NCBI GenBank assembly: GCA_038501625.1
Contig: JAZAYU010000019.1
Span: 4,778,324 to 4,842,323 of the forward strand
Reading direction: 5' to 3'
Source: Corbicula japonica
Taxonomy: Eukaryota > Mollusca > Bivalvia > Venerida > Cyrenidae
Length of the DNA: 64,000 nt
In this document: piece after piece, positions 57,701 to 62,400 of the stretch
How positions within the stretch are numbered: position 1 is the stretch's first letter
How the letters are laid out: every line of letters starts with the position of its first letter
Program-made: the position numbers and the translations under genes
The notes under the pieces: model-generated
Database searches by the model: none
What the model was told of the DNA's origin: nothing
The model's input: the letters and a program-made list of their open reading frames with translations, nothing else

Positions 57701-59270
57701 CATGTAGACACCTTTTGCTTCCATGAAAATAACAACAACGTCTCAGTCGGATAATTTTCATGTATAATATTGATATTTTTACTATGTGCCCTTTTTTTTT
57801 ACAGTGAGATTTCATGATTACGTCACACGGGGGATTTGTCAACTGCGCGGAATCTAGAGGCGCCCAAAGGGTGTTCGAAGATGTCTCATCAAATTTCAAA
57901 ACGAGTACATAGAATGTTTTTGTGCAAGTATATAGGAAATAATAAGCAAACGACGGACAGACTATCATGAATTGATGACGTAATCATTTCACTTTTTATT
58001 TTATTATATATTACTTCCTAAATTTTCACCCATTTAGGACCTCACTATAGCTTGCACACTGCAAATTATTTATAAAAACAGCAAGGGTTTTTCCAGATGT
58101 TAATGATGATGCTCAATGGGAAAAGCCAAAGGCAACTTAGTGAATGTTTATGAATAAAATCAAAATTTAAAATGAAAACTTAAAAAGTACATTTTGAAAC
58201 TCTTTGTCCGGTAAATTGAGCTTTTGTTACCATTTTATCTGCTGACATACTGCCTTCCTTTGGAGCTCATTTTCATAAAATAAAACAGTACTTTCAGTAT
58301 CAAATAATCACGCTTGTGTAAAAGAAGAACCGACGATTACTCCGTGCAATTTTTTCATGATTATGATGCAAAATACAAAAGTTAGAAAGAAAAATTATCA
58401 ATTTTTGTCCGGTAATATGAATGATCCCAGTATGTATGACGTTAGTCAAAATATTTTAACCTACGGGATTTTTAGATAATTTTTGATGGTCAAAATCCCA
58501 AAGGTTAAAAACAGTAAAGGTCTATTATAGGGTGGAAAACGCTTTTACACAAATATACAAATTCCTTGGTAATAATACGTTAATAAACATAAAATATATC
58601 ATTTAACATTATTTAGCGAAAAAACAATCAAGAAAAGGCACCACAATTCGTCAAAACTCAATATTTACTCTTCCGCATTGTGCACTTTACTGCTATGACG
58701 TCACGCATTCAATGGCGAATAGGGAAATTGTATCGATGTCTTACAGGGTGTAGTTTAAATAGGATTATTGTCTTATGAACCTATGTCATATAATAAAGTG
58801 TGTAGAAATTACTTCTTAAGGAATATATCTTCAAAGGTAACTAATTCTTTCATTCCAATTTTGTTGTTTTATTGGTTTTTTAAGAATTTTTCTTCCGACT
58901 CAATTTTGAGTCGGAACGTCCACCACTAAATTGGTCTTTATTGTGTTCAACGCGCAGAGCGCGTTGATATTTCGACTAGTATGACGTGATGTCATGACAT
59001 CAAATATACAAATTGAGCCCGTTTTCTAAACGTTCTCATTAGGTATGTTATGTGCGTTTGGGTACCAACGTGAAAAAATCAGTGAAAATAAAAATGATAG
59101 ATCTATTCCACTGTTTGATATTTCACCGAGAACATTCTATAATTCACCGAAAACCATCAAATAAAACGATATTCTAGCTCCACCTGTGTCGTAGTGAACA
59201 GGTGAAAGGATATTAAACTTACTTTTCCATCTACAAAACGACCGTTTTTAAAAATGACAATCCGCTTCAT
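27674..59270 (-). CDS. KCTD9: BTB/POZ domain-containing protein KCTD9, complete 12-exon gene
   Basis: Coding exons in order: 59270-59223, 52902-52775, 51600-51557, 49689-49566, 48783-48722, 46797-46666, 45094-45027, 42041-41946, 39900-39751, 38859-38754, 34779-34646, 27790-27674. They total 1209 nt (402 residues plus stop; human KCTD9 is 389). All introns are GT-AG and every phase joins. Domains seen: KHA (about 1-72), BTB/T1 (about 100-200, opening WVTLNVGG and containing [20 protein letters not shown]), linker with [13 protein letters not shown] (about 206-218), and pentapeptide repeats of A(D/N)LXX type (about 236-389). The start is supported by an in-frame TGA five codons upstream (59288-59286). 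Known of the family: KCTD BTB domains form pentamers that bind CUL3, so the protein probably acts as a ubiquitin-ligase adaptor; substrates cannot be read from sequence. The gene spans 31.6 kb, nearly all transposon-filled intron. No break or frameshift was found. Confidence 0.97.
27815..28076. mobile_element. Relic of the GGGGCGCGTCACG MITE
   Basis: Degenerate ends (gggcaccacacaggaaaatg; right side aaggtaccaatttcatgtga, tgccccc) around 'gacgtcaattgacatttgaagg'. Lies in KCTD9 intron 11 just upstream of exon 12. Confidence 0.5.
28122..28358. mobile_element. TTAA MITE
   Basis: Left TTAA then ccctttcctccgtatata; right ttatggaggaaaagg followed by TAAA. Confidence 0.8.
28744..28980. mobile_element. 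TTAA MITE
   Basis: Left TTAA then ccctttcctccatagat; right tatggagtaaaggg followed by CTAA. The ORF at 28767-29039 is its minus-strand shadow. Confidence 0.8.
29100..29235 (-). repeat. tRNA-derived SINE-like copy 1
   Basis: On the minus strand the tRNA-like part (29215-29140) has A-box-like tagctcaattggtaaagcg and B-box-like gaggttctaatc. Preceded by gcggcctcgg. Not an intact tRNA: the D stem and anticodon arm do not fold cleanly. Confidence 0.55.
29355..29490 (-). repeat. tRNA-derived SINE-like copy 2
   Basis: Minus strand: agctcagttggtatagtg (A box) and gagtttcaaatcc (B box), with the same flanks as copy 1 (gaccccgaacctgccaca-like and accagcggcctcgg), 255 bp away. Confidence 0.55.
29590..30495. 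repeat. ~98-bp satellite built from the TTAA MITE core
   Basis: About nine copies of a unit with gatctggatctacactgttt, ttaggttatttctgaccatg and aaattcagatcagacagcac, all recognisable from the MITE interior. Two alternating variants (tcagatcagac, tcagagtgaac) are interspersed. One unit near 30395 is deleted. The right end still runs into MITE-like gcacatgtgattaaaggcat. Confidence 0.9.
30606..32005 (+). mobile_element. 1.4 kb TA-flanked TIR transposon, pogo-type
   Basis: The left end CTGTATAGCG then ATATTGGCGG and the right end CCGCCAATAT then TTATACAG are inverted copies, each bordered by TA. Subterminal copies of 'attggcggt' recur (30622-30770, 31891-31990), as expected for transposase-binding sites. 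It carries the decayed DDE transposase at 31141-31659 and lies in KCTD9 intron 11. Confidence 0.6.
31141..31659 (+). pseudogene. pogo-like DDE transposase, decayed fragment
   Basis: Two pieces match pogo/POGK-type DDE transposases. Piece 1 (31141-31242) reads [20 protein letters not shown]; its Asp at 31186-31188 is the likely first catalytic residue. Piece 2 (31515-31659) reads [20 protein letters not shown], then [20 protein letters not shown], and soon stops. The gap starts at a GTAAAC and ends at an AG, so it may be an intron or an insertion. The DNA-binding part and the second and third catalytic residues are absent. It lies inside the TIR element 30606-32005, whose TA flanks fit this family. 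Non-functional as seen. Confidence 0.7.
32314..33979. repeat. Possible TIR element with poly-G/poly-C edges
   Basis: agtgctgttccaggaaaaaa then ggagtggggggg at left; the right end inverts to agggctgttcaaataaaaaa then ggagttgggggtgg. Poly-G at 32339-32356 and poly-C at 33811-33821 lie symmetrically. No clear TSD. Lies in intron 11. Confidence 0.35.
34260..34612 (+). repeat. Dispersed repeat family (ACTGG..AAAAACAAATATCC), copy
   Basis: Shares with 53095-53440 the order: tacc-aaac-gca, gaaaatgggttcaa, gacatcatga, cgttttaacgccattt, cacttgtgaactctgga, gagctcactcggt-aaatata and tcttacact-gtaaaaacaa. Ends 34 bp from exon 11. Confidence 0.65.
34646..34779 (-). CDS. KCTD9: KCTD9 exon 11 (residues 320-364, pentapeptide helix)
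   Basis: Encodes [20 protein letters not shown], then [18 protein letters not shown] and AGADLE, matching human EGSQMTGINLRVATLKNAKLKNCNLRGATLAG. Acceptor TGTTTTAG, donor GAG|GTAGGG. Confidence 0.95.
34858..35416. mobile_element. TIR element (GTTACCNTATAGC ends), 559 bp
   Basis: Left gttaccatatagcaagttat then ttctgcgg; right inverts to gttaccctatagcgggttat then ttctgcgg. Several internal cgcagaaat words. Confidence 0.65.
35440..35805. mobile_element. TTAA MITE interrupted by a TA-MITE
   Basis: Left ttaacccttgacttcat; aggtta is split from tttctgacc by the insertion 35558-35738. The right part is diverged. Confidence 0.7.
35558..35738. mobile_element. 181-bp TA-MITE (CCGTCATTGTT ends)
   Basis: Left ccgtcattgtttgaataaaa then gccgcac; right inverts to ccgtcattgttcgaatataa then gccgcac. 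TA on both sides; removing one copy restores aggttatttctgacc of the host MITE. Mariner/pogo-type target choice. Confidence 0.85.
35908..36141. mobile_element. TTAA MITE
   Basis: Left TTAA then ccctttcctgtacagctac; right tatccaggaaaggg followed by ATAA. A poorer partial copy lies immediately upstream (35818-35885). Confidence 0.8.
36250..36461. mobile_element. 'TTTCGCG' MITE, copy 4
   Basis: Ends tactgtggtatcatttaatt and (inverted) tactgtgatatcataatatt; GCG blocks partly decayed. Confidence 0.6.
36619..36690 (+). repeat. Single arm of palindrome C family
   Basis: tttttaacaacccaactg, ttttccatacccaaatgaaa and accatcaaatatcgatatca match one arm of 44095-44236; the other arm is absent. Confidence 0.8.
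37020..38608 (+). mobile_element. Pearl-like element, 5' end not defined
   Basis: Repeated blocks (gttggaacatgggttctgca, ttcatgaaattcctt, gaaaagttatggaccggaca) at 37120-37505 and 38400-38525; then gacggacagacagacggacg and 3' hairpin cccccagccgc-tat-gcggaggggtataaaaa. The TA-MITE-like element at 37537-37711 lies inside. No matching actaga start was found. Confidence 0.5.
37537..37711. mobile_element. 175-bp TA-flanked MITE (CAGTCAAGCCTG ends)
   Basis: Left cagtcaagcctgtctttagc then agccacc; right inverts to cagtgaaacctgccttagca then gccacc. TA on both sides. Confidence 0.75.
38754..38859 (-). CDS. KCTD9: KCTD9 exon 10 (residues 285-320, pentapeptide helix)
   Basis: Encodes [20 protein letters not shown], then [16 protein letters not shown], matching human GVKMLCSNAEGASLKLCNFEDPSG. 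The real donor GAAG|GTAACA is preceded 60 nt upstream, inside the exon, by the same bases in GAAG|GTACGT: an in-frame potential alternative donor. Confidence 0.95.
38902..39130. mobile_element. TTAA MITE
   Basis: Left TTAA then ccctttcctccatcgatac; right tatggaggaaagtg. A short internal deletion (gaccaaaaccagtg). Starts 42 bp upstream of exon 10. Confidence 0.8.
39255..39550. repeat. ~48-bp minisatellite (gagaccagtct)
   Basis: About six degenerate units around aatggagaccagtctcaaat and aagcataagattggc, with one inverted copy at the end (gcttgagatttgagactggt). Confidence 0.75.
39751..39900 (-). CDS. KCTD9: KCTD9 exon 9 (residues 235-284, pentapeptide helix start)
   Basis: Begins [19 protein letters not shown] and continues through [18 protein letters not shown], with regular five-residue spacing. 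Acceptor TTAACAG|GG, donor GAT|GTAAGT. The first ~15 exon bases plus acceptor are the seed of a 35-bp minisatellite just inside intron 8. Confidence 0.96.
39886..40372. repeat. KCTD9: 35-bp minisatellite seeded by the KCTD9 exon 9 acceptor
   Basis: About 13 units of gcaaagttcatacc then ctgtcaataaacaaacagcag. The first unit is the real junction: bases 39886-39900 are the first 15 bases of exon 9 and 39901-39902 the acceptor AG (minus strand). Several units keep an AG at the same place (for example near 40233 and 40275); others have lost it. Confidence 0.9.
40441..40683. repeat. KCTD9: ~66-bp repeats seeded by the KCTD9 exon 8 donor
   Basis: Three to four units with taaattccacctaacagcag then aattctttctccattg. 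These align with the true exon 8 end and donor at 41938-41972 (taaattctacctgacagcgg then agttctttgtccgttg). The last unit is cut at its TTAA by the MITE 40688-41934. Confidence 0.85.
40688..41934. mobile_element. TTAA MITE interrupted by a hAT-type element
   Basis: TTAA at 40684-40687 and 41935-41938. Left ccctttccttcatagac, right aaggaggaaaggg. The halves rejoin at gaccaaataatgaccagtgc once 40823-41856 and one 8-bp TSD are removed. Confidence 0.9.
40823..41856. mobile_element. 1.03 kb hAT-type non-autonomous element
   Basis: Ends tagggatgtaaacgaacg and (inverted) gagggatggcattttcaaac. An exact 8-bp duplication AAATAATG flanks it (40815-40822, 41857-41864). Clustered cgaacgttcgaa palindromes near both ends (40837-40915, 41780-41830) look like transposase-binding sites. 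No transposase ORF. Confidence 0.85.
41946..42041 (-). CDS. KCTD9: KCTD9 exon 8 (residues 203-234, linker)
   Basis: Encodes [20 protein letters not shown] then [12 protein letters not shown], matching human QPPEDHSPISRKEFVRFLLATPT. Phase 0 at both ends; donor CAG|GTAGAA. The exon end and donor are the apparent source of degenerate repeats at 40441-40683. Confidence 0.96.
42446..43989 (+). mobile_element. Pearl/Helentron-like element, ~1.5 kb
   Basis: Starts actagactgtgtccacagga (hairpin gtgtcc-aca-ggacac); 5' gatgcacccac mirrors 3' gtgggggcat before aaaaaa. About nine ~155-bp units (aacaaagggccataactctg, tcatctgtgcaagtttgcaa). A GGAC run and 3' hairpin cctcccac-ttt-gtggggg end it. The minus-strand ORFs here are repeat shadows. 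Confidence 0.8.
44095..44236. repeat. 142-bp palindrome C
   Basis: Arms of ~64 bp (gatggttttcatttgggtat, ggaaaacagttggg) face each other across a ~14-base loop; about four mismatches. A single arm is at 36619-36690. Confidence 0.9.
44561..44848 (+). repeat. 52-bp minisatellite (ttggtactgttcatttgatg)
   Basis: Six units at 52-bp steps from 44561. A diverged unit lies at 44037-44095, on the far side of palindrome C. Confidence 0.9.
45027..45094 (-). CDS. KCTD9: KCTD9 exon 7 (residues 180-202, end of BTB)
   Basis: Encodes [20 protein letters not shown] followed by IE, matching human GVLEEARFFGIDSLIEHLE. Acceptor TTCTGCAG, donor GAG|GTAAAC. Confidence 0.95.
45095..45876. other. KCTD9 intron 6, no feature seen
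   Basis: A+T-rich unique-looking sequence up to the MITE. No exon-like signal. Confidence 0.5.
45877..46109. mobile_element. TTAA MITE, target sites lost
   Basis: Ends ccctttcctccatagat and aatggaggaaaggg; flanks read CTAT and CTTT. Confidence 0.8.
46666..46797 (-). CDS. KCTD9: KCTD9 exon 6 (residues 136-180, BTB core)
   Basis: Reads [19 protein letters not shown] then [16 protein letters not shown], nearly identical to human [25 protein letters not shown]. Acceptor TGTTTAG, donor GAAG|GTATGG. Confidence 0.96.
46941..47160. mobile_element. TTAA MITE with both target copies
   Basis: TTAA at 46937-46940 and 47161-47164; ends ccctttcctccatatat and ttgcaggaaaggg. The first half is internally shortened. 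Confidence 0.85.
47165..47661. other. KCTD9 intron 5, no feature seen
   Basis: A+T-rich; no repeat or exon recognised before the MITE at 47662. Confidence 0.5.
47662..47843. mobile_element. 'TTTCGCG' MITE, copy 5, degenerate
   Basis: Ends ttctgtggtatcatatttcg and (inverted) ctatggtatcattgaatttc; interior mostly decayed. Confidence 0.5.
47944..47991 (+). other. Penelope/hammerhead-like structured motif, copy 1
   Basis: gtattacc, then core CTGAAGA, stem GGCTT-gtta-AGGCC, GAAAC, then ggtgaaatac, which can pair with the first segment. See the sibling at 54776-54828. The motif resembles terminal ribozyme-like hairpins of Penelope-type elements. Confidence 0.45.
48330..48508. mobile_element. TTAA MITE with internal deletion
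   Basis: TTAA at 48326-48329 and 48509-48512; left cccttcttccacatctg lacks most of the first stem; right atgcaggaaaggg. Confidence 0.8.
48722..48783 (-). CDS. KCTD9: KCTD9 exon 5 (residues 115-136, BTB)
   Basis: Encodes [20 protein letters not shown], the conserved BTB segment (human STLVNKEPDSMLAHMF). Acceptor TTTTGCAG, donor CCAG|GTAATG; 62 nt with phases 2 and 1. Confidence 0.95.
48905..49280. mobile_element. Single-arm relative of the long-TIR element
   Basis: Starts after TTAA (48901-48904) with ggtatcgcaaacattgcaaa, follows the 24722-25081 arm closely, and ends with gcaatgtttgcgacc near a TTAA. Only one arm is present. Confidence 0.7.
49428..49487. repeat. Fragment of the GGGGCGCGTCACG MITE
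   Basis: agtgacgtcaactgtccgaa then tttaccttttcccg matches the right end of 25826-26076. Confidence 0.6.
49566..49689 (-). CDS. KCTD9: KCTD9 exon 4 (residues 74-115, linker and start of BTB)
   Basis: The variable linker [19 protein letters not shown] leads into [18 protein letters not shown], the first BTB strand and helix. The linker is longer than in the human protein and explains part of the extra length. Ends in AG of split Arg115. Confidence 0.93.
49751..49985. mobile_element. TTAA MITE
   Basis: TTAA at 49747-49750 then ccctttccggcatatat; right ataaaggaaaggg followed by TTGA. Starts 61 bp upstream of exon 4. Confidence 0.8.
49986..50504. other. KCTD9 intron 3, no feature seen
   Basis: Some local self-similarity (ccggacaggtcggtcagtct) but no family recognised and no exon-like signal. 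Confidence 0.4.
50505..50690. mobile_element. TTAA MITE, strongly diverged
   Basis: Core words gtgtagatccagatct, ttatttctgacc and gatctggatctacactggtc in family order; ends decayed. Confidence 0.6.
50808..51302 (+). mobile_element. Short pearl element interrupted by a TTAA MITE
   Basis: Starts actagaatatgtccttggac; a single core unit (aacaaagggccataactctg). Ends gcctcccacttcatgggaac-ataaaaa. Split at 50970 by the MITE 50974-51173. Confidence 0.75.
50974..51173. mobile_element. TTAA MITE nested in a pearl element
   Basis: TTAA at 50970-50973 and 51174-51177; ends ccctttcctccatggac and acggaagaaaggg. The second half has a deletion. Removing it restores aaaagttaatgaccagctga, matching aaaagtaaatgaggagttga in 42446-43989. 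Confidence 0.85.
51320..51545. mobile_element. TTAA MITE
   Basis: TTAA at 51316-51319 then ccctttctccattaatt; right tatggaggaaaggg followed by TAAA. Ends 11 bp from KCTD9 exon 3. Confidence 0.8.
51557..51600 (-). CDS. KCTD9: KCTD9 exon 3 (residues 59-74, end of KHA)
   Basis: A 44-nt micro-exon completing Arg59 and reading [14 protein letters not shown], matching human DDDVLFVCEGEPF. Acceptor CTTTCAG, donor AAAC|GTGAGT. It lies between two MITE copies, 51320-51545 and 51722-51955. Confidence 0.95.
51722..51955. mobile_element. TTAA MITE with both target copies, full length
   Basis: TTAA at 51718-51721 and 51956-51959; ends ccctttcctccatagat and atatggaggaaaggg. Best-preserved copy with 17576-17811. 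Confidence 0.9.
52100..52190 (-). repeat. tRNA-derived SINE-like fragment
   Basis: On the minus strand: agcttggctgggagagcact (A-box-like) and accgggatcgagaat (B-box-like) about 45 bp apart. Not an intact tRNA. Confidence 0.4.
52221..52460. mobile_element. TTAA MITE
   Basis: TTAA at 52217-52220 and 52461-52464; left tgctttcctccatatat (first C changed), right atggaggaaaggg. Confidence 0.85.
52775..52902 (-). CDS. KCTD9: KCTD9 exon 2 (residues 17-59, KHA domain)
   Basis: Phase-0 acceptor TTTTGCAG; reads [20 protein letters not shown] and continues to [10 protein letters not shown], the body of the KHA domain. Ends with AG of a split Arg codon at donor GAG|GTAATG. Confidence 0.95.
53095..53440 (+). 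repeat. Dispersed repeat family (ACTGG..AAAAACAAATATCC), copy
   Basis: Same word order as 34260-34612, with gaaaacgggctcaaatttgg, gacatcatgacttcacgtca and cgttttagcgccatttcttg. Other copies at 56288-56515 and 58985-59165 (inverse). Confidence 0.65.
53774..54111. mobile_element. hAT-like MITE with 5-bp TSD, copy 2
   Basis: Ends caggacttttcatccttata and (inverted) cagggcttttcatcagaaaa; AACAC on both sides (53769-53773, 54112-54116). Confidence 0.85.
54320..54587. repeat. TIR-bounded segment (ATTACATGAACTATAAATAG)
   Basis: A 20-bp perfect inverted pair: attacatgaactataaatag at 54320-54339 and its inverse at 54568-54587. Palindrome D starts 8 bp downstream. Confidence 0.7.
54595..54730. repeat. 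136-bp palindrome D
   Basis: Arms ttatttacttattagctggg then aaatatgctgt, centre ttgacctcggctatcgcctc; a few mismatches and one indel between arms. Confidence 0.9.
54776..54828 (-). other. Penelope/hammerhead-like structured motif, copy 2
   Basis: Minus strand: caataacattcac, core CTGAAGA, A, stem GAGT-caaataa-ACTC, GAAAC, gtgta, then gtgaaatattg. The last segment pairs with the first (ttcac/gtgaa, caata/tattg). Compared with copy 1, both stems differ in sequence but keep pairing. Confidence 0.45.
55058..55215 (+). repeat. GGAGTGGAGTGTT minisatellite
   Basis: Four to five 13-bp units followed by degenerate ttggag-rich repeats. An inverted counterpart lies at 55930-56050 across the hAT-like copy 3. 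Confidence 0.85.
55508..55843. mobile_element. hAT-like MITE with 5-bp TSD, copy 3
   Basis: Ends cagggcttttcatcagtaaa and (inverted) cagggcttttcatccttata; CCATA on both sides (55503-55507, 55844-55848). Confidence 0.85.
55930..56050 (-). repeat. Inverted counterpart of the GGAGTGGAGTGTT repeat
   Basis: cactccactccatactttat and ttcagctccaaaattcagct mirror 55058-55215, including the edge tatactatgcc. Confidence 0.85.
56288..56515 (-). repeat. Dispersed repeat family copy, inverse orientation
   Basis: atttgtttttaccagtgtaa at left, then aaatatatttcaccgaatta, and aagaaatgacgccaaaaccg at right: the reverse order of 53095-53440. Confidence 0.6.
56516..57594. other. KCTD9 intron 1, no feature seen
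   Basis: A+T-rich, no repeat family or exon-like signal recognised. Confidence 0.5.
57595..58430. mobile_element. 836-bp TA-flanked TIR element (CTGGGATC..ACCGGACAA)
   Basis: Left ctgggatc then taccggacaa (twice, 57612 and 57628); right inverts to ctgggatcattcatattacc then ggacaa. TA on both sides. The 113-codon minus-strand frame inside has no recognisable domain. Confidence 0.65.
58431..58984. other. KCTD9 intron 1, no feature seen
   Basis: No repeat family recognised apart from a short inverted pair (ccgactcaattttgagtcgg, 58896-58915). Confidence 0.5.
58896..58915. repeat. 20-bp perfect palindrome
   Basis: ccgactcaattttgagtcgg, about 310 bp inside intron 1 from exon 1; may be a small hairpin. 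Confidence 0.6.
58985..59165 (-). repeat. Dispersed repeat family copy near KCTD9 exon 1
   Basis: gtgatgtcatgacatcaaat, gagcccgttttctaaacgtt and gtgcgtttgggtaccaacgt mirror 53210-53290. Ends ~58 bp from the exon 1 donor. Confidence 0.65.
59223..59270 (-). CDS. KCTD9: KCTD9 exon 1 (residues 1-16)
   Basis: Encodes [16 protein letters not shown], matching the conserved KCTD9 N-terminal strand (human begins MRRVTLFLNG). The donor AAA|GTAAGT is strong. An upstream in-frame TGA fixes the ATG. Intron 1 is 6.3 kb and holds hAT-like MITEs and a Penelope-like RNA motif. Confidence 0.9.
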
Positions 59271-59437
59271 AATTTCTATTTTAACTCATCTTGTATCCAG
59301 ATTCCTTATCTCGGACTTGAAAAAAAGCGAAACTTTCCGAATGAAGTAAATATTATCCCAATCCAACTATTTACCAGCAGCTTAATCAGTAACGTCATGC
59401 AGCGTTATATAAGTTAATATATTATAAAACTTTTTAT

Positions 59438-62400
59438 TAGTCTGATTAGACTGGAATCAGATGCTGGTTCTCTGGAGGAGAACGTGATTGATGAGACTGG
59501 AATCAGATGCTGGTTCCCTAGAAACAAGTGATTGATTAGACTGGAACCAGACGCTGGTTCTCTTGTAGAGAAAGTGACTGGAGATTGGAACCAAACACTG
59601 GTTTTCTGGCGAAGCACGTGACAGATGAGACTGGAACTCAACGCTGATTCTCTGGAAAAGCACGTGACTGTTGAGACTGCACCAGATGCTGGTTTTCTGG
59701 AGGAGTAAAAAATTGATGAGTCTGGAAGCGGACGATGGTTCTCTGGAAAAGTATGTAACTGATAAGACTGGAACCAGATGCTGGTGCTCTGGAGGAGAAA
59801 GTCACTGATGAGACTGGAACCAGATGCTGGGTTCCCTTGAGGAGCACGTGACTGATGAGACTGGAACATGAAGTTGGGTTCTCTGGAGAAGCTTGTAACT
59901 GATAAGAACCCGATGCTGGTTCTCTGAAGGAGAAAGTAACTGATGAGACTGGAGCCAGATGCTGGTTCTCTGGAGGAGCAAGTGACTGATGAAACTGGAT
60001 CCAGATGCTGGGTTCACTTGAGGAGCACTTGACTGATGTGACTGGAACAAGAGGCTGGGTTGTATTCAGAACACGTGACTGATAAGACTGGAACAAGATG
60101 CTGGGTTCACTTGAGGAGCACGTGACTGGTGAGACTGGAACCAGACGCTGGGTTCTATGGAGAACACATGACTGATGAGACTGGAACCAGACGCTGGTTC
60201 ACTGGAGAAGAACGTTACAAATGAGCCTGGAACCAGATGCTGGTTCTCTGGTGGAGCAGGTGATTGATGAGACTGGAACCAGCCACTTGGGTCTCTGGAG
60301 GGGCAGGTGACTGATGAGACTGAAATCAGACGCTGGTTTTCTGGGGGAGCAGGTGATTGATGAGACTGGAACCAGACACTGGGTTCTCTGGAGGAGCAGG
60401 ATGAGACTGGAAACAGATGCTGGTTCTCTGGAGGAGCACGTTACTGATGAAACTAGAACCAGGAGCAAGTGACTGATGATTTTTTAACAAGATGGAGGAG
60501 CACATGACTGATTTGACTGAAAACACAGACGATTGTTTTCTTAAAGAGAATGTGATATGAATGGAACCAAACGATGGTTCTCTGACGGAGCTAGTGACTA
60601 ATGACACTGGAACCAGACACTGATTCTCTGAAGAATCACGTGACTGATGAGACTAGAACCTGAAGCTTGTTCTCTGCAGGAGCACCTGACAAATGAGACT
60701 GGACCCTCACGCTGGTTCTCTTGAGGAGCACGTGACTGATGAGACTAGAACCAGATGCTGGTTCTCTGAAGGAGCACATGACTGATGAGACTGGAACCTG
60801 ACGCTGGTTCTCTGTAGAAGCACCTGACTGAAGAGACTAGAACCGAAAGCTGGTTCTCAGAATGAGCGCGTGGCTGATGACACTGGAAACAGACGCTGGT
60901 TCTCAGAAGAAGCATACGACTGATGACACTGGAACCGAAACATGGTTCTCTAGGGGAGAACGTTACTGATGACACTGGATTTGGAAACAGGTTCTCTGGA
61001 GGAGCACGTGACTTATGACTAGAACCAGATGCTGGTTCTCTGAAGAAGCATGTATCTGATTACACTGGAACCGGAAGCTGGTTCCCTGGAGGAGCACGTG
61101 ACTGTCGAGACACGAACCAGACGCTGGGTTCTCTGAAGGAGCATGTGACTGATGAGACCTGAAACGGACTATCTGGATGAGCGCTTGACTGATGAGACTA
61201 GAACCTGACGCTGGTTCTCTGGATGAGCACGCGACAGATGAGACTGGTTCGTTGAAGGAGCACGTGACTGAAGAGACTGGAACTGTACGCTGGTTCTCTA
61301 GAGGAGCACATGACTGGCAAGACTGGAACCTGACGCTGGTTCTTTGGATGAGCATGCGACTGATAAGACTTGAACAAGACGCTGGGTTCTTTGGAGTGAC
61401 ACGAGACTGAAACCAGACACTGTTTTCTGGAGGAGCACCTGACTGATGAAGCTGAATCCGTAAGCTGGTTCTCTGAAAGAGCACGTGACGGACGTGGCTG
61501 GAACCAGATGATAGGTTTTCTAAAGAACACGTTACTGATGAGACTGGAACCAGACGCTGCGTTCTCTGGAGGAGCAGGTGACTAATAAGACTAGAACCTG
61601 AAGCTGGTTCTCTGAAGGAGCATCTGACTAATGAGATTGAAACCTCACGCTGGATCTCTGGAGGAGCACATGACTAATGAAACTAGAACCAGACGCTGGT
61701 TCTCTGAATGAGCACGTGACTGATGAGACTAGAACCAGACGCTGGTTCCCTGGAGGAGCATGTGACTGATGAGACTAGAACCAGACGCTGGTTCACTGGA
61801 GGAGCTTGTGACTGATGAGACTGGAATCAGACGTTGGGTTCTGTTGATGAGCAGATGACTGATGAGACTGTAACCTGACGCTGGTTCTCTGGATGAGCAC
61901 CCGACTGATGAGAATACAACCGAAAGCAGGTTCTTAGGAGGAGCACGTGACTGATAAGACTAGAACCAAAAGCTGGGTCTAAAGAGAAGCATGTGACTGA
62001 TGAGAGTTGAACCAGACGCTGGTTTTCTGGAGGAGCAAGTGACAGATGAGACTGGCACTAAACTCTTGTTCCCCGAAGGAGCACATGACTAATGATACTG
62101 GAATTAGACGCTGGATCTCTGGAGGAGCATGTGACTGATCAGATTGGAACCAGAAGCTGGTCCTCTGGATGAGCGCGTGACTGATGAGACTGGAACCGGA
62201 TGCTGGTATTCTGGATAAGCGCATGACTGATGAGACTGGAACCAGACACTTGTTCTCTGAAGGAGCACATGACTGATGAAACTAGAACCTAAAGCTGGTT
62301 CTCTGTATGAGCGCTTAACAGATGAGATTGGAACCGGAAGCTGGTTCTCTGAAGGAGCACGTGACTGATGAGACTAGAACCTGGAGCTAGTTCTCTGTAT

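Noticed and set aside
57627..57968. 113-codon minus-strand ORF
   Set aside because: Lies inside a TA-flanked non-autonomous element; no recognisable domain, and flanked by repeats of the TIR.
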